Source: Actinacidiphila acididurans (GTDB taxonomy: Bacteria; Actinomycetota; Actinomycetes; Streptomycetales; Streptomycetaceae). From it: a DNA stretch of 64,000 bases. The stretch covers positions 186,001 to 250,000 of the forward strand of contig NZ_JADKYB010000004.1 of assembly GCF_016918855.1 (NCBI RefSeq), given 5' to 3'. Positions 33,075-41,597 of this stretch are shown here, piece by piece; position 1 is the stretch's first letter; the number at the start of each line of letters is the position of its first letter. The notes below the pieces were generated by a model. That model was not told the DNA's origin. It saw nothing but the letters and a program-made list of their open reading frames with translations, and made no database searches. A program made the position numbers and the translations under genes.

Positions 33075-33872
33075 ATGGCATCGCAGGCTTTACCGGCGCG
33101 CGGCGCTCGGCTGGGGCGCGCCGTCGCGCCCGGGCTCATGTCGGCGACTCTGCACACCTCCCGGCAGCGCGAGCACGACGCTCGCGCGACCGTACGCGCC
33201 GTCGTGCTCGCGCTGCCGGGCGGCGACGCGCTCAGCACCCGCCGCCGCTCCCCCATGGCCGCGGCCGTGATGTGGCCGCTGGCCCGGCACCTGGTGCGTG
33301 AGGGGCTGGCCGACGGGGTGGCCGCGCACGTCGTCCACTACCGCTTCCGCGGCTGGAACGGCGGGCACGCGCACCCCGCCGAGGACGCCGACTGGGCGGT
33401 GAGCGAGGCGGTACGCCGCTACGGTGACGTGCCGGTGTGCCTGGTCGGCATGGACATGGGCGCGCGGGCCGCACTGCACGCGGCCGGGCATCCCGCGGTC
33501 AACTCCGTTGTGGCACTCGCCCCGTGGCTGCCCGGCGGGCCCGAGCCCGAGCCGGTACGGCAACTGGCCGGCCGCCGCGTGCTGCTGGTGCACGGCACCG
33601 ACGACGACAGCACCGACCCCGACCTGTCCTACCGGCTGGCCGAACGCGCCAAGAAGGCCAACCGCGACGTGTGCCGCTTCGAGGTCCACTCCGACGGGCA
33701 CGGGCTGCACCAGCACCGCGCGGAAGTCTTCGCCCTCACCGCGGACTTCGTCCTCGGCTCCCTCCTGGACCGCCCCTTCGCCCGCCCCGTCGCCGACGCC
33801 CTGGCGGCGCCCCCGCCGCTGGGCCTGAAAATGCCGCTGGCCGCCGGGTTCGGGCGCTCGCTGCGGCACTGA
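33075..33872 (+). CDS. Alpha/beta hydrolase
   Basis: About 265 residues of alpha/beta-hydrolase fold. The first strand and oxyanion region is [13 protein letters not shown], then [15 protein letters not shown], nucleophile-elbow-like region [17 protein letters not shown] where the expected Ser is replaced by Asp (GMDMG), and the late Asp/His pair (HGTDDD … SDGHGLHQH). A GxDxG elbow could be dehalogenase/epoxide-hydrolase-like or a modified esterase; substrate unknown. Start uncertain: ATG 33075 or ATG 33138, neither with a good ribosome-binding site. A 21-bp perfect inverted repeat sits inside its 5' coding part. Confidence 0.7.
   Translation: MASQALPARGARLGRAVAPGLMSATLHTSRQREHDARATVRAVVLALPGGDALSTRRRSPMAAAVMWPLARHLVREGLADGVAAHVVHYRFRGWNGGHAHPAEDADWAVSEAVRRYGDVPVCLVGMDMGARAALHAAGHPAVNSVVALAPWLPGGPEPEPVRQLAGRRVLLVHGTDDDSTDPDLSYRLAERAKKANRDVCRFEVHSDGHGLHQHRAEVFALTADFVLGSLLDRPFARPVADALAAPPPLGLKMPLAAGFGRSLRH
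33160..33220. repeat. 21-bp perfect inverted repeat inside hydrolase gene
   Basis: The arm 33160-33180 ends GCGCGAGCACGACG. Its exact reverse complement is 33200-33220, which begins CGTCGTGCTCGCGC, with a 19-bp spacer. It would form a very stable hairpin in the mRNA (or cruciform in DNA) within codons ~29-49. No mobile-element features surround it. Confidence 0.85.
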
Positions 33873-33990
33873 TTCTTCTGGGGGCCGCGTCATTGAGTGC
33901 GGCCCTTTCCCTACGGCTTTCCGTACGGCCTGGGCACGGCGTGCTGGCGGCCGCCCGGCGGAGCTGGCAGGGTGAGCGACGGAGGTGCCC

Positions 33991-34728
33991 GTGGCGAAGA
34001 ACCCGCGCCGGGCGGCCGGGATCGCCCGCCGGGGCCTGACCGCGCTGCTGGCCTGGTGCCTGATCGGGATACGGGCCGCCGCGGGGGCGCTGGTGAGCGG
34101 AATCCCGTCCGGCGTACGGCTGCGCCTGATCGCCCGTTCCCGCCGGACCCGCCGACTGCGCCAGGCGGCGGAGGCCGACTTCCGGGCCCGCCTCGCTCAA
34201 GCCGTCGCCCCGATCCCGGGCGCCCGGATCGCCCTCACGGTCGTCGAGGACCTGGCGGTGCGCCCGCGCCGCTTCGAGCCACGGATCTTCCCGTACGGCG
34301 CGCCGGAGCACGAACCGTACGCCCTGCGCGCCACCTTGTACGTATCCGTGTACGCCGTCACCGACGCAGCCCCCGACGAGGTCCTGGCCGCCCTACGGAA
34401 CGCGGGCGACGTCCGCCCGAACCGCCCGTCCGCGGCGTACGGCAACGGCTGGATCCTCGACTGCGACCGCCCCGACCAGCCCCTCCCCGACCACCACCCG
34501 CACTCCGCCGCCGACCCCCTCCGCCCGGTCCACCACACCCTCGTCCAGGACCCACCGGCCACCTCCGTGACCGCCCTCCGCCGGGCCACCGGTACGATCC
34601 TGCGCGCCCGCGCCCAGGTCACCTACCTGACCCTCCCCCGCTGGCCCCTCCTCTCCCGCCTCACCCCCGCGGGCCGCCGCGCCCGCCACGTGAGCATCGA
34701 CGTGGCACAGGCGGGCCGGGAGGAGTGA
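33991..34728 (+). CDS. Hypothetical membrane-associated protein
   Basis: 245 residues, unrecognised. A basic N-terminus and one hydrophobic segment (~14-38, LTALLAWCLIGIRAAAGALV) are followed by an Arg-rich helix (RRTRRLRQAAEADFRARLAQ), then a soluble domain with a plausible alpha/beta pattern (ARIALTVVEDLAV … ALRATLYVSVYAVTDAAPDEVLAALR) and GNGWILDCDRPD. GTG 33991 has GGAGG at 5 nt. The 3' third is rich in CCC/CTC codons. No partner is evident beside it. Confidence 0.6.
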   Translation: MAKNPRRAAGIARRGLTALLAWCLIGIRAAAGALVSGIPSGVRLRLIARSRRTRRLRQAAEADFRARLAQAVAPIPGARIALTVVEDLAVRPRRFEPRIFPYGAPEHEPYALRATLYVSVYAVTDAAPDEVLAALRNAGDVRPNRPSAAYGNGWILDCDRPDQPLPDHHPHSAADPLRPVHHTLVQDPPATSVTALRRATGTILRARAQVTYLTLPRWPLLSRLTPAGRRARHVSIDVAQAGREE

Positions 34729-34786
34729 GCCGCGGGCCGGCCGTGCTTCTGTGGCAGCGGCTCGCGGGTATCGGCGGCCGGACCTG

Positions 34787-34922
34787 CGGCTCGGCACGGT
34801 AACCCGTTCACGCGCCGTCGATACCGTCGAGCTACGCCCGGGCCTGCCGCTCGCGCCGTCGTAAGAACGACGCCCAGGGCCGTGCCCGGCTCAACACGGT
34901 GAATCCGATCACGCGCCGTCGA
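34787..34922. repeat. Imperfect direct repeat duplicating the TPR gene 3' end
   Basis: CGGCTC-nn-CACGGT … TCACGCGCCGTCGA occurs at 34787-34821 and again, 100 bp on, at 34887-34922, where it covers the stop and last codons of the TPR gene. About 80% of bases agree, with a one-base length difference. It suggests a small old duplication beyond the gene's end. Confidence 0.55.
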
Positions 34923-35739
34923 CGCGGGCCGGCAACTCCCGGGCCTCGACCGTACGGCGGTGGTCAGGGCCGAAGGTGGCCACGCAGGCGTCGTGGGCGG
35001 TCGTGGCCCGGGCGCGGGCCTCGGTGGTGCGGCCCAGGCCCAGCAGAGCCGTGGCCAGGGCCAGTTCGACCGCGCCGGTCTGCAGGCGGCGGTCGGCCTC
35101 GGGCAGGCTGTGCCACAGGGTGTCGGCCCGTTCCGCCTCGGCGAGCGCCTCTTCGTGGCGGCCCTGCCCGCTGAGGCTGCGGGCCAGGTTGACCCGCAGG
35201 ACCAGGCTGAACTGGTCGTCTTCGCGATAGGCCGCCAGGGATTCGCCGGCGAGCGCCTCCGCCTCCGAGTACCGGCCCTGGCCGTTGAGAGCGAAGACCA
35301 GTCCGTTGCGGGCCGCTGCCACCAGGCGCGCGGTCCGCGGCCCTGTGCCGCGGCTTGCGGCCCGGGCGACGGCCGCGAACTCCGCCTCGCCTTCGGCATG
35401 CCGGCCGAGCCCGGCCAGTGTCTGCGCACGGTTCGAGCGCAGTTCCAGCGTCCGCAGGTGTTCGGCGCCGAAGGCCCGGCCGAAGACCGGCAATAGCGCG
35501 TCGTACTCGGCGGCAGCCTCGGTATGGCGGCCCTGGGCCTCGACGGCCATAGCGGCCAGCTCCAGCGCCACTGGCGCGTATGCGTCGTTGTGCACCCAGT
35601 GGCGGGACGCCGCCACAGCGCGCGCCTCCGCCTCCGCCTCGGCGAAGCGCCCGGCGCGAAGCAGGTTCAGTGGCGTGTCCAGGGGCGAATTCGCCGTCTG
35701 CCCGGCCCTGTTGGTGGCGCGAGGCCGGAAGAGCTTCAT
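34909..35739 (-). CDS. Tetratricopeptide repeat protein
   Basis: 276 residues, almost all helical repeats of TPR type (GRFAEAEAEARAVAA, GRHTEAAAEYDALLP, GRHAEGEAEFAAVAR, GRYSEAEALAGESLA, GRHEEALAEAERADT, GRTTEARARATTAHD), i.e. about six TPRs with the final H-D-A-x-V-A-T-F-G-P-D-H motif known from streptomycete NB-ARC/FxSxx-type and kinesin-light-chain-like TPR proteins. No nucleotide-binding domain is attached. Likely a protein-interaction scaffold; partner unknown. ATG 35739 is followed by the basic MKLFRPRATNR. Confidence 0.75.
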   Translation of the reverse strand: MKLFRPRATNRAGQTANSPLDTPLNLLRAGRFAEAEAEARAVAASRHWVHNDAYAPVALELAAMAVEAQGRHTEAAAEYDALLPVFGRAFGAEHLRTLELRSNRAQTLAGLGRHAEGEAEFAAVARAASRGTGPRTARLVAAARNGLVFALNGQGRYSEAEALAGESLAAYREDDQFSLVLRVNLARSLSGQGRHEEALAEAERADTLWHSLPEADRRLQTGAVELALATALLGLGRTTEARARATTAHDACVATFGPDHRRTVEARELPARVDGA

Positions 35740-35795
35740 GGCCGAAGCATACGGACGAGGCTTCCGGTGTGATGCGGGCCGAGCTCGCCTCGGGG

Positions 35796-36944
35796 TCAGC
35801 GCTGGAGGAGGCGGTCCTTGCGGGTGAGGAGGAAGTCGCGGAAGGCGGTGACCGGTGGGGTGGTGGAGGGGGTGTCGAGCCAGGCGAGGCCGATGTGGCG
35901 GACGGCGCGGGGGGCGATGACGTCGAGTTCGGTGACGCCGGGGCGGGGGACGGCGGGTGGGGGCAGGAGGGCGACGCCGAGGCCGGCGGCGACCAGGCCG
36001 CGCAGGGTCTCGGCCTCCTCGCCCTCGAAGGCGATACGCGGGGTGAAGCCGGCCTCGGCGCACAGGTCGTCGGTGATGCGGCGCAGCCCGTAGCCGGGTT
36101 CGAGGGTGACGAAGAGGTCGGCGGCGGCTTCGGCGAGGCGGACGCGTTTGCGGTGGGCGAGGGGGTGGCCGGCCGGGACCACCAGCCGCAGCCGCTGCTC
36201 GTCCAGCTTGCGCACCGCCACCCCGGGCTGCTGCGGCAGGGGCGAGGTCAGGCACAGGTCCAGCTCGCCGGCCCGCAACTGTTCGAGCATGGCCTCGCCG
36301 TAGGTCTGCACGAGCTGAAAGCGGACCCGGGGGTGGGCGGCCCGGAAGGCCCGCAGCAGGGCGGGTACGGTCTCGGCGCCGAGCGTGTGCAGGAAGCCGA
36401 ACGCGACCCGGCCGCTCTCCGGATCGGCGTCCTCCCGTACGGCCTCGGCGGCCCGTTCCACCTCGGCCAGTGCCCGTTCGGCCGCCCGGCGGAAGGTCAG
36501 CCCGGCCGGAGTCAGCCGCACCGCCCGCCCGTGCCGGGCGAACAGCGCGACCCCGAGGTCTGCCTCCAGCCGCGCCATCGCCCGGCTGAGCGTGGGCTGC
36601 GGCATCCCCAATTCCTGAGCGGCCCGCGTCACATGCTCGTGCCGGGCCACGGCGGCGAACTGCGCGAGGCGCGGCGCGAGTACGGCGCCCCACCCGGCTC
36701 CCGCGCCCACCCCGAGCCCGGCGACCGCGCCCGGGTCGGGGAAGGTGTCCGGGCCGTCCCCCGGGCCGGGGGCGGGGGCTGCGCCGGCACCGCCCGCGCC
36801 CCTGCGCGTGTCCGAGCCCGCTTCCGGGCCCACGTCCGACGGCAAGCCCGGGCCGATGTCCGGCCCCCCACTCGCACCCACGCCCGCGCCCTCACGCCCG
36901 CCCGTACCCCTGCTCTCCCGCAATTCTTCGTGCCGCTCGTCCAT
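35796..36944 (-). CDS. LysR-family regulator with long Gly/Ala-rich N-terminal extension
   Basis: 382 residues. The LysR helix-turn-helix (RLAQFAAVARHEHVTRAAQE … QPTLSRAMARLEADLG) begins only at residue ~90. The first 90 residues are Gly/Ala/Pro/Asp-rich and have no recognised fold. The start is well supported (AAGGAGG, 9 nt before ATG 36944), so the extension appears real. The effector domain (GRVAFGFLHTLGAETVPALLRAF … LVVPAGHPLA … GLGVALLP) is complete. It is divergent from an MFS transporter gene 99 bp away, which it most likely controls. Confidence 0.88.
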   Translation of the reverse strand: MDERHEELRESRGTGGREGAGVGASGGPDIGPGLPSDVGPEAGSDTRRGAGGAGAAPAPGPGDGPDTFPDPGAVAGLGVGAGAGWGAVLAPRLAQFAAVARHEHVTRAAQELGMPQPTLSRAMARLEADLGVALFARHGRAVRLTPAGLTFRRAAERALAEVERAAEAVREDADPESGRVAFGFLHTLGAETVPALLRAFRAAHPRVRFQLVQTYGEAMLEQLRAGELDLCLTSPLPQQPGVAVRKLDEQRLRLVVPAGHPLAHRKRVRLAEAAADLFVTLEPGYGLRRITDDLCAEAGFTPRIAFEGEEAETLRGLVAAGLGVALLPPPAVPRPGVTELDVIAPRAVRHIGLAWLDTPSTTPPVTAFRDFLLTRKDRLLQR

Positions 36945-37043
36945 CGAGAAGGGCCTCCTTCACCAGCATTCATGCGCTCACGTATCAATCCTCCCTCTTC
37001 CGCGCATTGGACGCATGAAAGCCGCGCGGCCTAGCGTCGTGGC

Positions 37044-38339
37044 ATGACATCGGTCCGTCGCGGGCCGGCCGCCGGGCCGGCCCAGGAAGCCGCAGGCTCG
37101 CCCGCAGCCCCCGAGGCATTCCCCGAAGCGCCCCCCGCAGGCGACCTGCTGCGGGCCGGCACGCGGGAGTACCGGCGGGCGAATCTCGCGCTGTTCGCCG
37201 CGGGGCTGGCCACCTTCGCGCTGTTGTACTCGACGCAGGCGCTGCTGCCCGCGCTCTCGGCGGACCTGCGGCTGTCGCCGGCCCAGGCGAGCCTCACCGT
37301 GTCCGCGACGACAGCGGCGCTGGCCGTCGCGCTGCTGCCGGCGAGCGCGCTGAGCGAGAAGTACGGGCGGACGGCGGTGATGACGGTGTCCGTGTTCGCC
37401 GCTTCGCTGCTGGCGCTGGCCGTGCCCTTCGCGCCGGACCTGACCTCGCTGGTCGTGCTGAGGGCCGTTCAGGGGGTGGCGCTGGCGGGGCTGCCCGCGA
37501 CCGCCATGGCGTACCTCTCGGAGGAGTTGCACCCCTCGGCGATCCCGTCGGCGGTGGGGCTGTACGTGGCCGGCAATTCGATCGGCGGCATGAGTTCGCG
37601 GGTCGCGGGCGGGGTGCTGGCCCAGGCGTACGGCTGGCGGGTCGCGGTGGGGGTGGTCGGCCTGTCGGCGCTGGCCTGCGCGGTCACCTTCCGCGCCCTG
37701 GTGCCGAGGGCACGCGCCTTCACGCCCGGCCCGGTGCATCCGGCGGCGCTGTGGCGTACGGCCACCGGTCACGTCCGGGACGTGCGGTTGCGCCGGCTGT
37801 ACGTGGTGGGGCTGCTGTTCATGTCCGTCTTCGGCGCGGTCTACACGGTGCTGGGCTACCGGCTCACGGCGGCGCCGTACCACCTGTCGCAGACCGCGGT
37901 GGGCGCGATCTTCCTGGTCTACCTGGTGGGGACGGCCACCTCGGCGTCCTCGGGCGCGCTGCTGGCCCGGGCCGGGCGGCGCGGCGCCTTCGCGGTGGCC
38001 CTGCTGCTGTGCGCGGCCGGGCTCCTGCTGACCCTCGCGGCGCCCCTCCCCCTGATCCTGCTCGGCCTGGTCCTGGTCACCGCGGGCTTCTTCACCGGGC
38101 ACTCGATCGCCTCCGGCGCGGTCGGCCGCACCGCCACCACCGGCCGCGCCCAGGCCTCCGCCCTCTACCTGACCGCCTATTACGTCGGCAACAGCCTCGG
38201 CGGCACCATCGGCGCCGCCGGCTACCACGCCCACGGCTGGACCCTGACCGCAGTCCTCTCCCTCGCGGCCCTGGCCCTGGCCGCCTGGCCCGCACTGCGC
38301 CGGGCCGGCGGTTCCCGGCCCGGCGCAACGCGTTCCTGA
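37044..38339 (+). CDS. MFS transporter (YnfM/arabinose-efflux-like)
   Basis: 431 residues with 12 predicted helices. Family cues: YSTQALLPALSADLRLSPAQASL, ALSEKYGRTAVM (the MFS loop 2-3 motif in modified form), VQGVALAGLPATAMAYLSEE, GNSIGGMSSRVAGG, and SLGGTIGAAGY in helix 11. Similar to the inner-membrane YnfM-type transporters, which lie beside LysR regulators as here. Substrate unknown; export is likely. ATG 37044 is the first codon after the divergent LysR promoter region; no strong ribosome-binding site is seen. Ends 4 bp from the convergent FAD oxidase. Confidence 0.9.
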   Translation: MTSVRRGPAAGPAQEAAGSPAAPEAFPEAPPAGDLLRAGTREYRRANLALFAAGLATFALLYSTQALLPALSADLRLSPAQASLTVSATTAALAVALLPASALSEKYGRTAVMTVSVFAASLLALAVPFAPDLTSLVVLRAVQGVALAGLPATAMAYLSEELHPSAIPSAVGLYVAGNSIGGMSSRVAGGVLAQAYGWRVAVGVVGLSALACAVTFRALVPRARAFTPGPVHPAALWRTATGHVRDVRLRRLYVVGLLFMSVFGAVYTVLGYRLTAAPYHLSQTAVGAIFLVYLVGTATSASSGALLARAGRRGAFAVALLLCAAGLLLTLAAPLPLILLGLVLVTAGFFTGHSIASGAVGRTATTGRAQASALYLTAYYVGNSLGGTIGAAGYHAHGWTLTAVLSLAALALAAWPALRRAGGSRPGATRS

Positions 38340-38343
38340 CCGG

Positions 38344-39837
38344 CTATGACGCCGGCGGGATGCTCTGCTCGTACTGGAAGACGTTGTAGGGGTCGTACTT
38401 CGCCTTGACCTGGCGCAGCCGGTCGACGTTGCGTCCCCAGTACGCGGTTTCCCACTCCTGCATCCCGATGTTCGGCACGTTGACGTAGGCGCCGTTCACG
38501 TACGGCCGCAGGGCCTGGCTGAATTCGGCGATCCAGGCCTGGGCGATCGGGGTGATCGCGTCGCCGCTGCCCGGAACTCCGCGCGTTCCCCAGCCGGCGC
38601 CGGGCTCGGAGTAGAAGAGAGCGTCGCGGTGCGGGAACGCCGTGCCGCCACGGGGTGCGCTGTTTCGGACCGCCCCGCCGAATGCCTGGGTGAAGAAGTT
38701 GCTGTCCGTCGTGGGAGCGTCCTGCATGAACGAGGAGACGATGCCGATCGCTTTCCGCGGGAAGGGTTTTTTGGTGAACTGCGAGAAGAATTTCCAGTTC
38801 GCGGGGTCCGCGGCGGTGGGGATCTGGAATCCCGTGTAAATGTCGCCCCAGTTGCCTTCCTGCACGGTGACATCGGGCGTGTCGATGGACAGGAGCGGGG
38901 CCAGCAGCCGCTGCGCCTCTCCTTGCGTCCCTTCGGCGAGCACCGCGAACAGGAAGATCTTGTCGGGGTGGATCTCGAGCTGGGTGCCGAGGCGGTTGTC
39001 GGTGTTCGGGGCCGTGCGCTGCCATGTGTCGAAGATCTGGGTCAGGTCGCTCAGGCCGTCCCAGGTCGCCGTGACGTAGACGACGCTCTTCAGCGGGGAC
39101 ACCTTGTAGGTGAGCGAGGTGACGATCCCGAAGTTGCCGTTCCCCGCCCCGCGCAGTGCCCAGAGCAGGTCCCCGTGGTTGCGGGCGTCCACATGGAGCA
39201 CGGAGGCGCAGTCGGCGCCCGACGTGACGACGATCTCGGCCCCGATCAGGCTGTCGCAGGCCATGCCGAGGTAGCGGGTGAGGAAGCCGAAACCGCCGCC
39301 CAGCGTCGCACCGGACAGGCCCACGGTGCCCTCCGTGCCGGTGGTCACGGCGACGTCCTGCTTCGCGAGCGTGGTCACCGCCTCCAGTTGGTTGAGCCCG
39401 GCGCCGACCGTCGCGGTGAGGGAGGCGGTGTCGATCCGGGCCGACTTCAGCTCGCTGATGTCGATCACGAGGCCGTTGTCCACGTTCGACCAGCCCTCGA
39501 GACTGTGCCCGCCGCTCCGCACCCGCAGCGCCACGTCGTTCTGCCGCGCCCAGGTGAGGGCGTTCACCACGTCCTGGGTGTCCTGGACATAAACGATGAC
39601 CAGCGGATAGTGGACGAAGAGTTCGTCCCAGCCGAGGCTCGAACTCGCGTAATTCGGATCCTGGGGGCGGACGATACGGCCGGTCAACTGCGCGGGCGGG
39701 CATTTCGCACCGCCCTTGCCTCTGCTCGCGGCATTCGCGACCGGCGCGCCCGCGGCCGCAGCGCCCGGGACGACGACCGCGCCCGCACCGGCGGCCGCCG
39801 TTGCCCTGAGCACACCACGACGAGAAAGGTCCTGCAT
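38344..39837 (-). CDS. Tat-exported FAD-linked oxidase (berberine bridge-like)
   Basis: 497 residues with a twin-arginine signal (LSRRGVLRATAAAG). The FAD-binding PCMH domain includes RVRSGGHSLEGW, whose His is the usual 8-alpha covalent FAD attachment site, then TVGLSGATLGGGFGFLTRYLGMACDSL and LLWALRGAGNGNFGIVTSL. The C-terminal berberine-bridge (BBE) motif is YDPYNVFQYEQSIPP. Such enzymes oxidise sugars, alkaloids or other secondary metabolites with O2; the substrate is unknown. ATG 39837 has GAGAGGAC upstream. It stands alone between thymidine phosphorylase and the MFS gene and is separated from the former by a terminator. Confidence 0.9.
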   Translation of the reverse strand: MQDLSRRGVLRATAAAGAGAVVVPGAAAAGAPVANAASRGKGGAKCPPAQLTGRIVRPQDPNYASSSLGWDELFVHYPLVIVYVQDTQDVVNALTWARQNDVALRVRSGGHSLEGWSNVDNGLVIDISELKSARIDTASLTATVGAGLNQLEAVTTLAKQDVAVTTGTEGTVGLSGATLGGGFGFLTRYLGMACDSLIGAEIVVTSGADCASVLHVDARNHGDLLWALRGAGNGNFGIVTSLTYKVSPLKSVVYVTATWDGLSDLTQIFDTWQRTAPNTDNRLGTQLEIHPDKIFLFAVLAEGTQGEAQRLLAPLLSIDTPDVTVQEGNWGDIYTGFQIPTAADPANWKFFSQFTKKPFPRKAIGIVSSFMQDAPTTDSNFFTQAFGGAVRNSAPRGGTAFPHRDALFYSEPGAGWGTRGVPGSGDAITPIAQAWIAEFSQALRPYVNGAYVNVPNIGMQEWETAYWGRNVDRLRQVKAKYDPYNVFQYEQSIPPAS

Positions 39838-40032
39838 GGTCCGTGTCCTCTCGACCGGATCACGCCGGTATTCGGCCAGGGAAATTCCTGCCCGCCACCT
39901 GGCGCGTTCAATTCCTTCTGGACGATTCCTGGGACACGCAAAGTAACAGCGGGACCACCACCGGCTTGCCCGACGCGCTGAGCCGCCACGCCGACGGCAT
40001 TCCGCAGGCGGGCGCGCGAGTAGGTACGAAAA

Positions 40033-40073
40033 GGGGGCGCGTTTCTCACCTGACGGGTAAGAAACGCGCCCCC
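40033..40073 (-). terminator. Terminator after deoA / nucleoside operon
   Basis: Perfect 14-bp stem GGGGGCGCGTTTCT (40033-40046) / AGAAACGCGCCCCC (40060-40073), 13-nt loop. On the minus strand it is followed by CCTTTTCG, so it ends transcription coming from deoA, whose stop is 30 bp upstream. Confidence 0.85.
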
Positions 40074-40102
40074 CATATGTGGGGCCGGCCGGGACAGCGC
40101 CC

Positions 40103-41380
40103 TTATGCGATCCGGTCCAGCAGCAGCGGGCCCGGGGTGAAGGAGGTGCCGGCCGGGGAGACGGTGAAGGCGTCGGTGAGGGCTTCTTCCGCGGAGGCGA
40201 ACTTCTCCGGGGTGTCCGTGTGGAGGGTGAGGAGGGGGGTGCCCGCCTGGACGGGGTCGCCGGGCTTGGCGTGCAGGACGACGCCGGCGCCGGGCTGGAC
40301 GCTGTCCTCCTTGCGGGCGCGGCCGGCGCCCAGGCGCCAGGCGGCGACTCCTACGGCGTAGGCGTCGAGGCGGGTGAGGGTGCCGGAGGCGGGGGCGAGG
40401 ACGGTGTGGGTCTCGCGGGCGACCGGCAGCGGGGCGTCGGGGTCGCCGCCCTGGGCGCGGATCATGCGGCGCCAGACGTCCATCGCGGAGCCGTCGGCGA
40501 GGGCCTTGGCCGGGTCGGCGTCGGGCAGTCCGGCGGCGGCGAGCATCTCCCGGGCCAGCGCCAAGGTCAGCTCCACCACGTCCGCCGGGCCGCCGCCGGC
40601 CAGGACCTCGACCGACTCCCGCACTTCGAGGGCGTTGCCCGCGGTCAGGCCGAGCGGGACGGACATGTCGGTGAGCAGCGCCACCGTCCGCACCCCGTGG
40701 TCGGTGCCCAGGCCCACCATGGTGGCGGCCAGTTCCCGGGCGTCGTCGAGCGACTTCATGAAGGCGCCCGAGCCCACCTTGACGTCCAGCACGAGCGACC
40801 CCGTGCCCTCGGCGATCTTCTTGGACATGATCGAGGACGCGATCAGCGGGATGGACTCGACCGTGCCGGTGACGTCCCGCAGGGCGTAGAGCTTCTTGTC
40901 GGCCGGCGCCAGCCCGTCGCCCGCGGCGCACACCACCGCGCCGACCTCGCCGAGCACGGCCATCATCTCGGCGCCCGACAGCGACGCCCGCCAGCCGGGA
41001 ATCGCCTCCAGCTTGTCCAGCGTCCCCCCGGTGTGACCGAGACCGCGCCCGGACAGCTGCGGCACCGCGGCGCCGCAGGCCGCCACCAGCGGGGCCAGCG
41101 GCAGCGTGATCTTGTCGCCGACGCCGCCCGTGGAGTGCTTGTCGGCGGTCGGACGGGACAGCGCGGAGAAGTCCATCCGCTCCCCCGAGGCGATCATCGC
41201 CGCGGTCCACCGGGCGATCTCGGCCCGGTCCATGCCGTTGAGCAGGATGGCCATGGCCAGCGCGGACATCTGCTCGTCCGCGACCGCCCCGCGCGTGTAC
41301 GCGTCGATCACCCAGTCGATCTGCTCGTCGCTGAGCCGGCCCCGGTCCCGCTTGGTCCGGATGACGGAAATGGCGTCCAC
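40103..41380 (-). CDS. deoA: Thymidine phosphorylase
   Basis: 425-residue pyrimidine nucleoside phosphorylase converting thymidine/deoxyuridine plus phosphate to base and deoxyribose-1-phosphate. Signature SGRGLGHTGGTLDKLEAIPG is complete; the phosphate loop DKHSTGGVGDK and the catalytic KKIAEGTGSLVLDVKVGSGAFMK are present, with a C-terminal beta domain. GTG 41380 has AAGGGA. It follows cdd and the importer on the same strand after a 217-bp gap and probably forms the last part of that unit. The deoxyribose-1-phosphate feeds the mutase and DeoC. Confidence 0.95.
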   Translation of the reverse strand: MDAISVIRTKRDRGRLSDEQIDWVIDAYTRGAVADEQMSALAMAILLNGMDRAEIARWTAAMIASGERMDFSALSRPTADKHSTGGVGDKITLPLAPLVAACGAAVPQLSGRGLGHTGGTLDKLEAIPGWRASLSGAEMMAVLGEVGAVVCAAGDGLAPADKKLYALRDVTGTVESIPLIASSIMSKKIAEGTGSLVLDVKVGSGAFMKSLDDARELAATMVGLGTDHGVRTVALLTDMSVPLGLTAGNALEVRESVEVLAGGGPADVVELTLALAREMLAAAGLPDADPAKALADGSAMDVWRRMIRAQGGDPDAPLPVARETHTVLAPASGTLTRLDAYAVGVAAWRLGAGRARKEDSVQPGAGVVLHAKPGDPVQAGTPLLTLHTDTPEKFASAEEALTDAFTVSPAGTSFTPGPLLLDRIA

Positions 41381-41554
41381 GAATCGTCCCTTGTCGTTCG
41401 GTCGTGCCTGTCGGGCCCGTTCAACCCGGCGGGCCTGTCGGACCTGCTGAGCCCGTCGGGCCCGTTGTCGCTGCCGTGTCCGCTGTCGTCGCTGTCGGTG
41501 CCGCCGGTCCCCGCGACGGCGGTACGCACGCGCCCGCGCCTGTACCGCCGCAAA

Positions 41555-41578
41555 GCCGTAGCCGTAGCCGTAGCCGTA
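41555..41578. repeat. Hexanucleotide microsatellite (GCCGTA)x4
   Basis: Four exact copies of GCCGTA in the 217-bp gap between cdd and deoA. The gap is otherwise low-complexity CTGTCG/CCGTCG sequence. Copy number could vary by slippage and change cdd-deoA spacing. Confidence 0.7.
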
Positions 41579-41597
41579 GAAGACACCGCCGACCCGC

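Noticed and set aside
36945..39837. LysR, MFS and FAD oxidase as a small biosynthetic gene cluster
   Set aside because: No core biosynthetic enzyme is present, and the oxidase is convergent with the transporter and closed off by a terminator from the other side.
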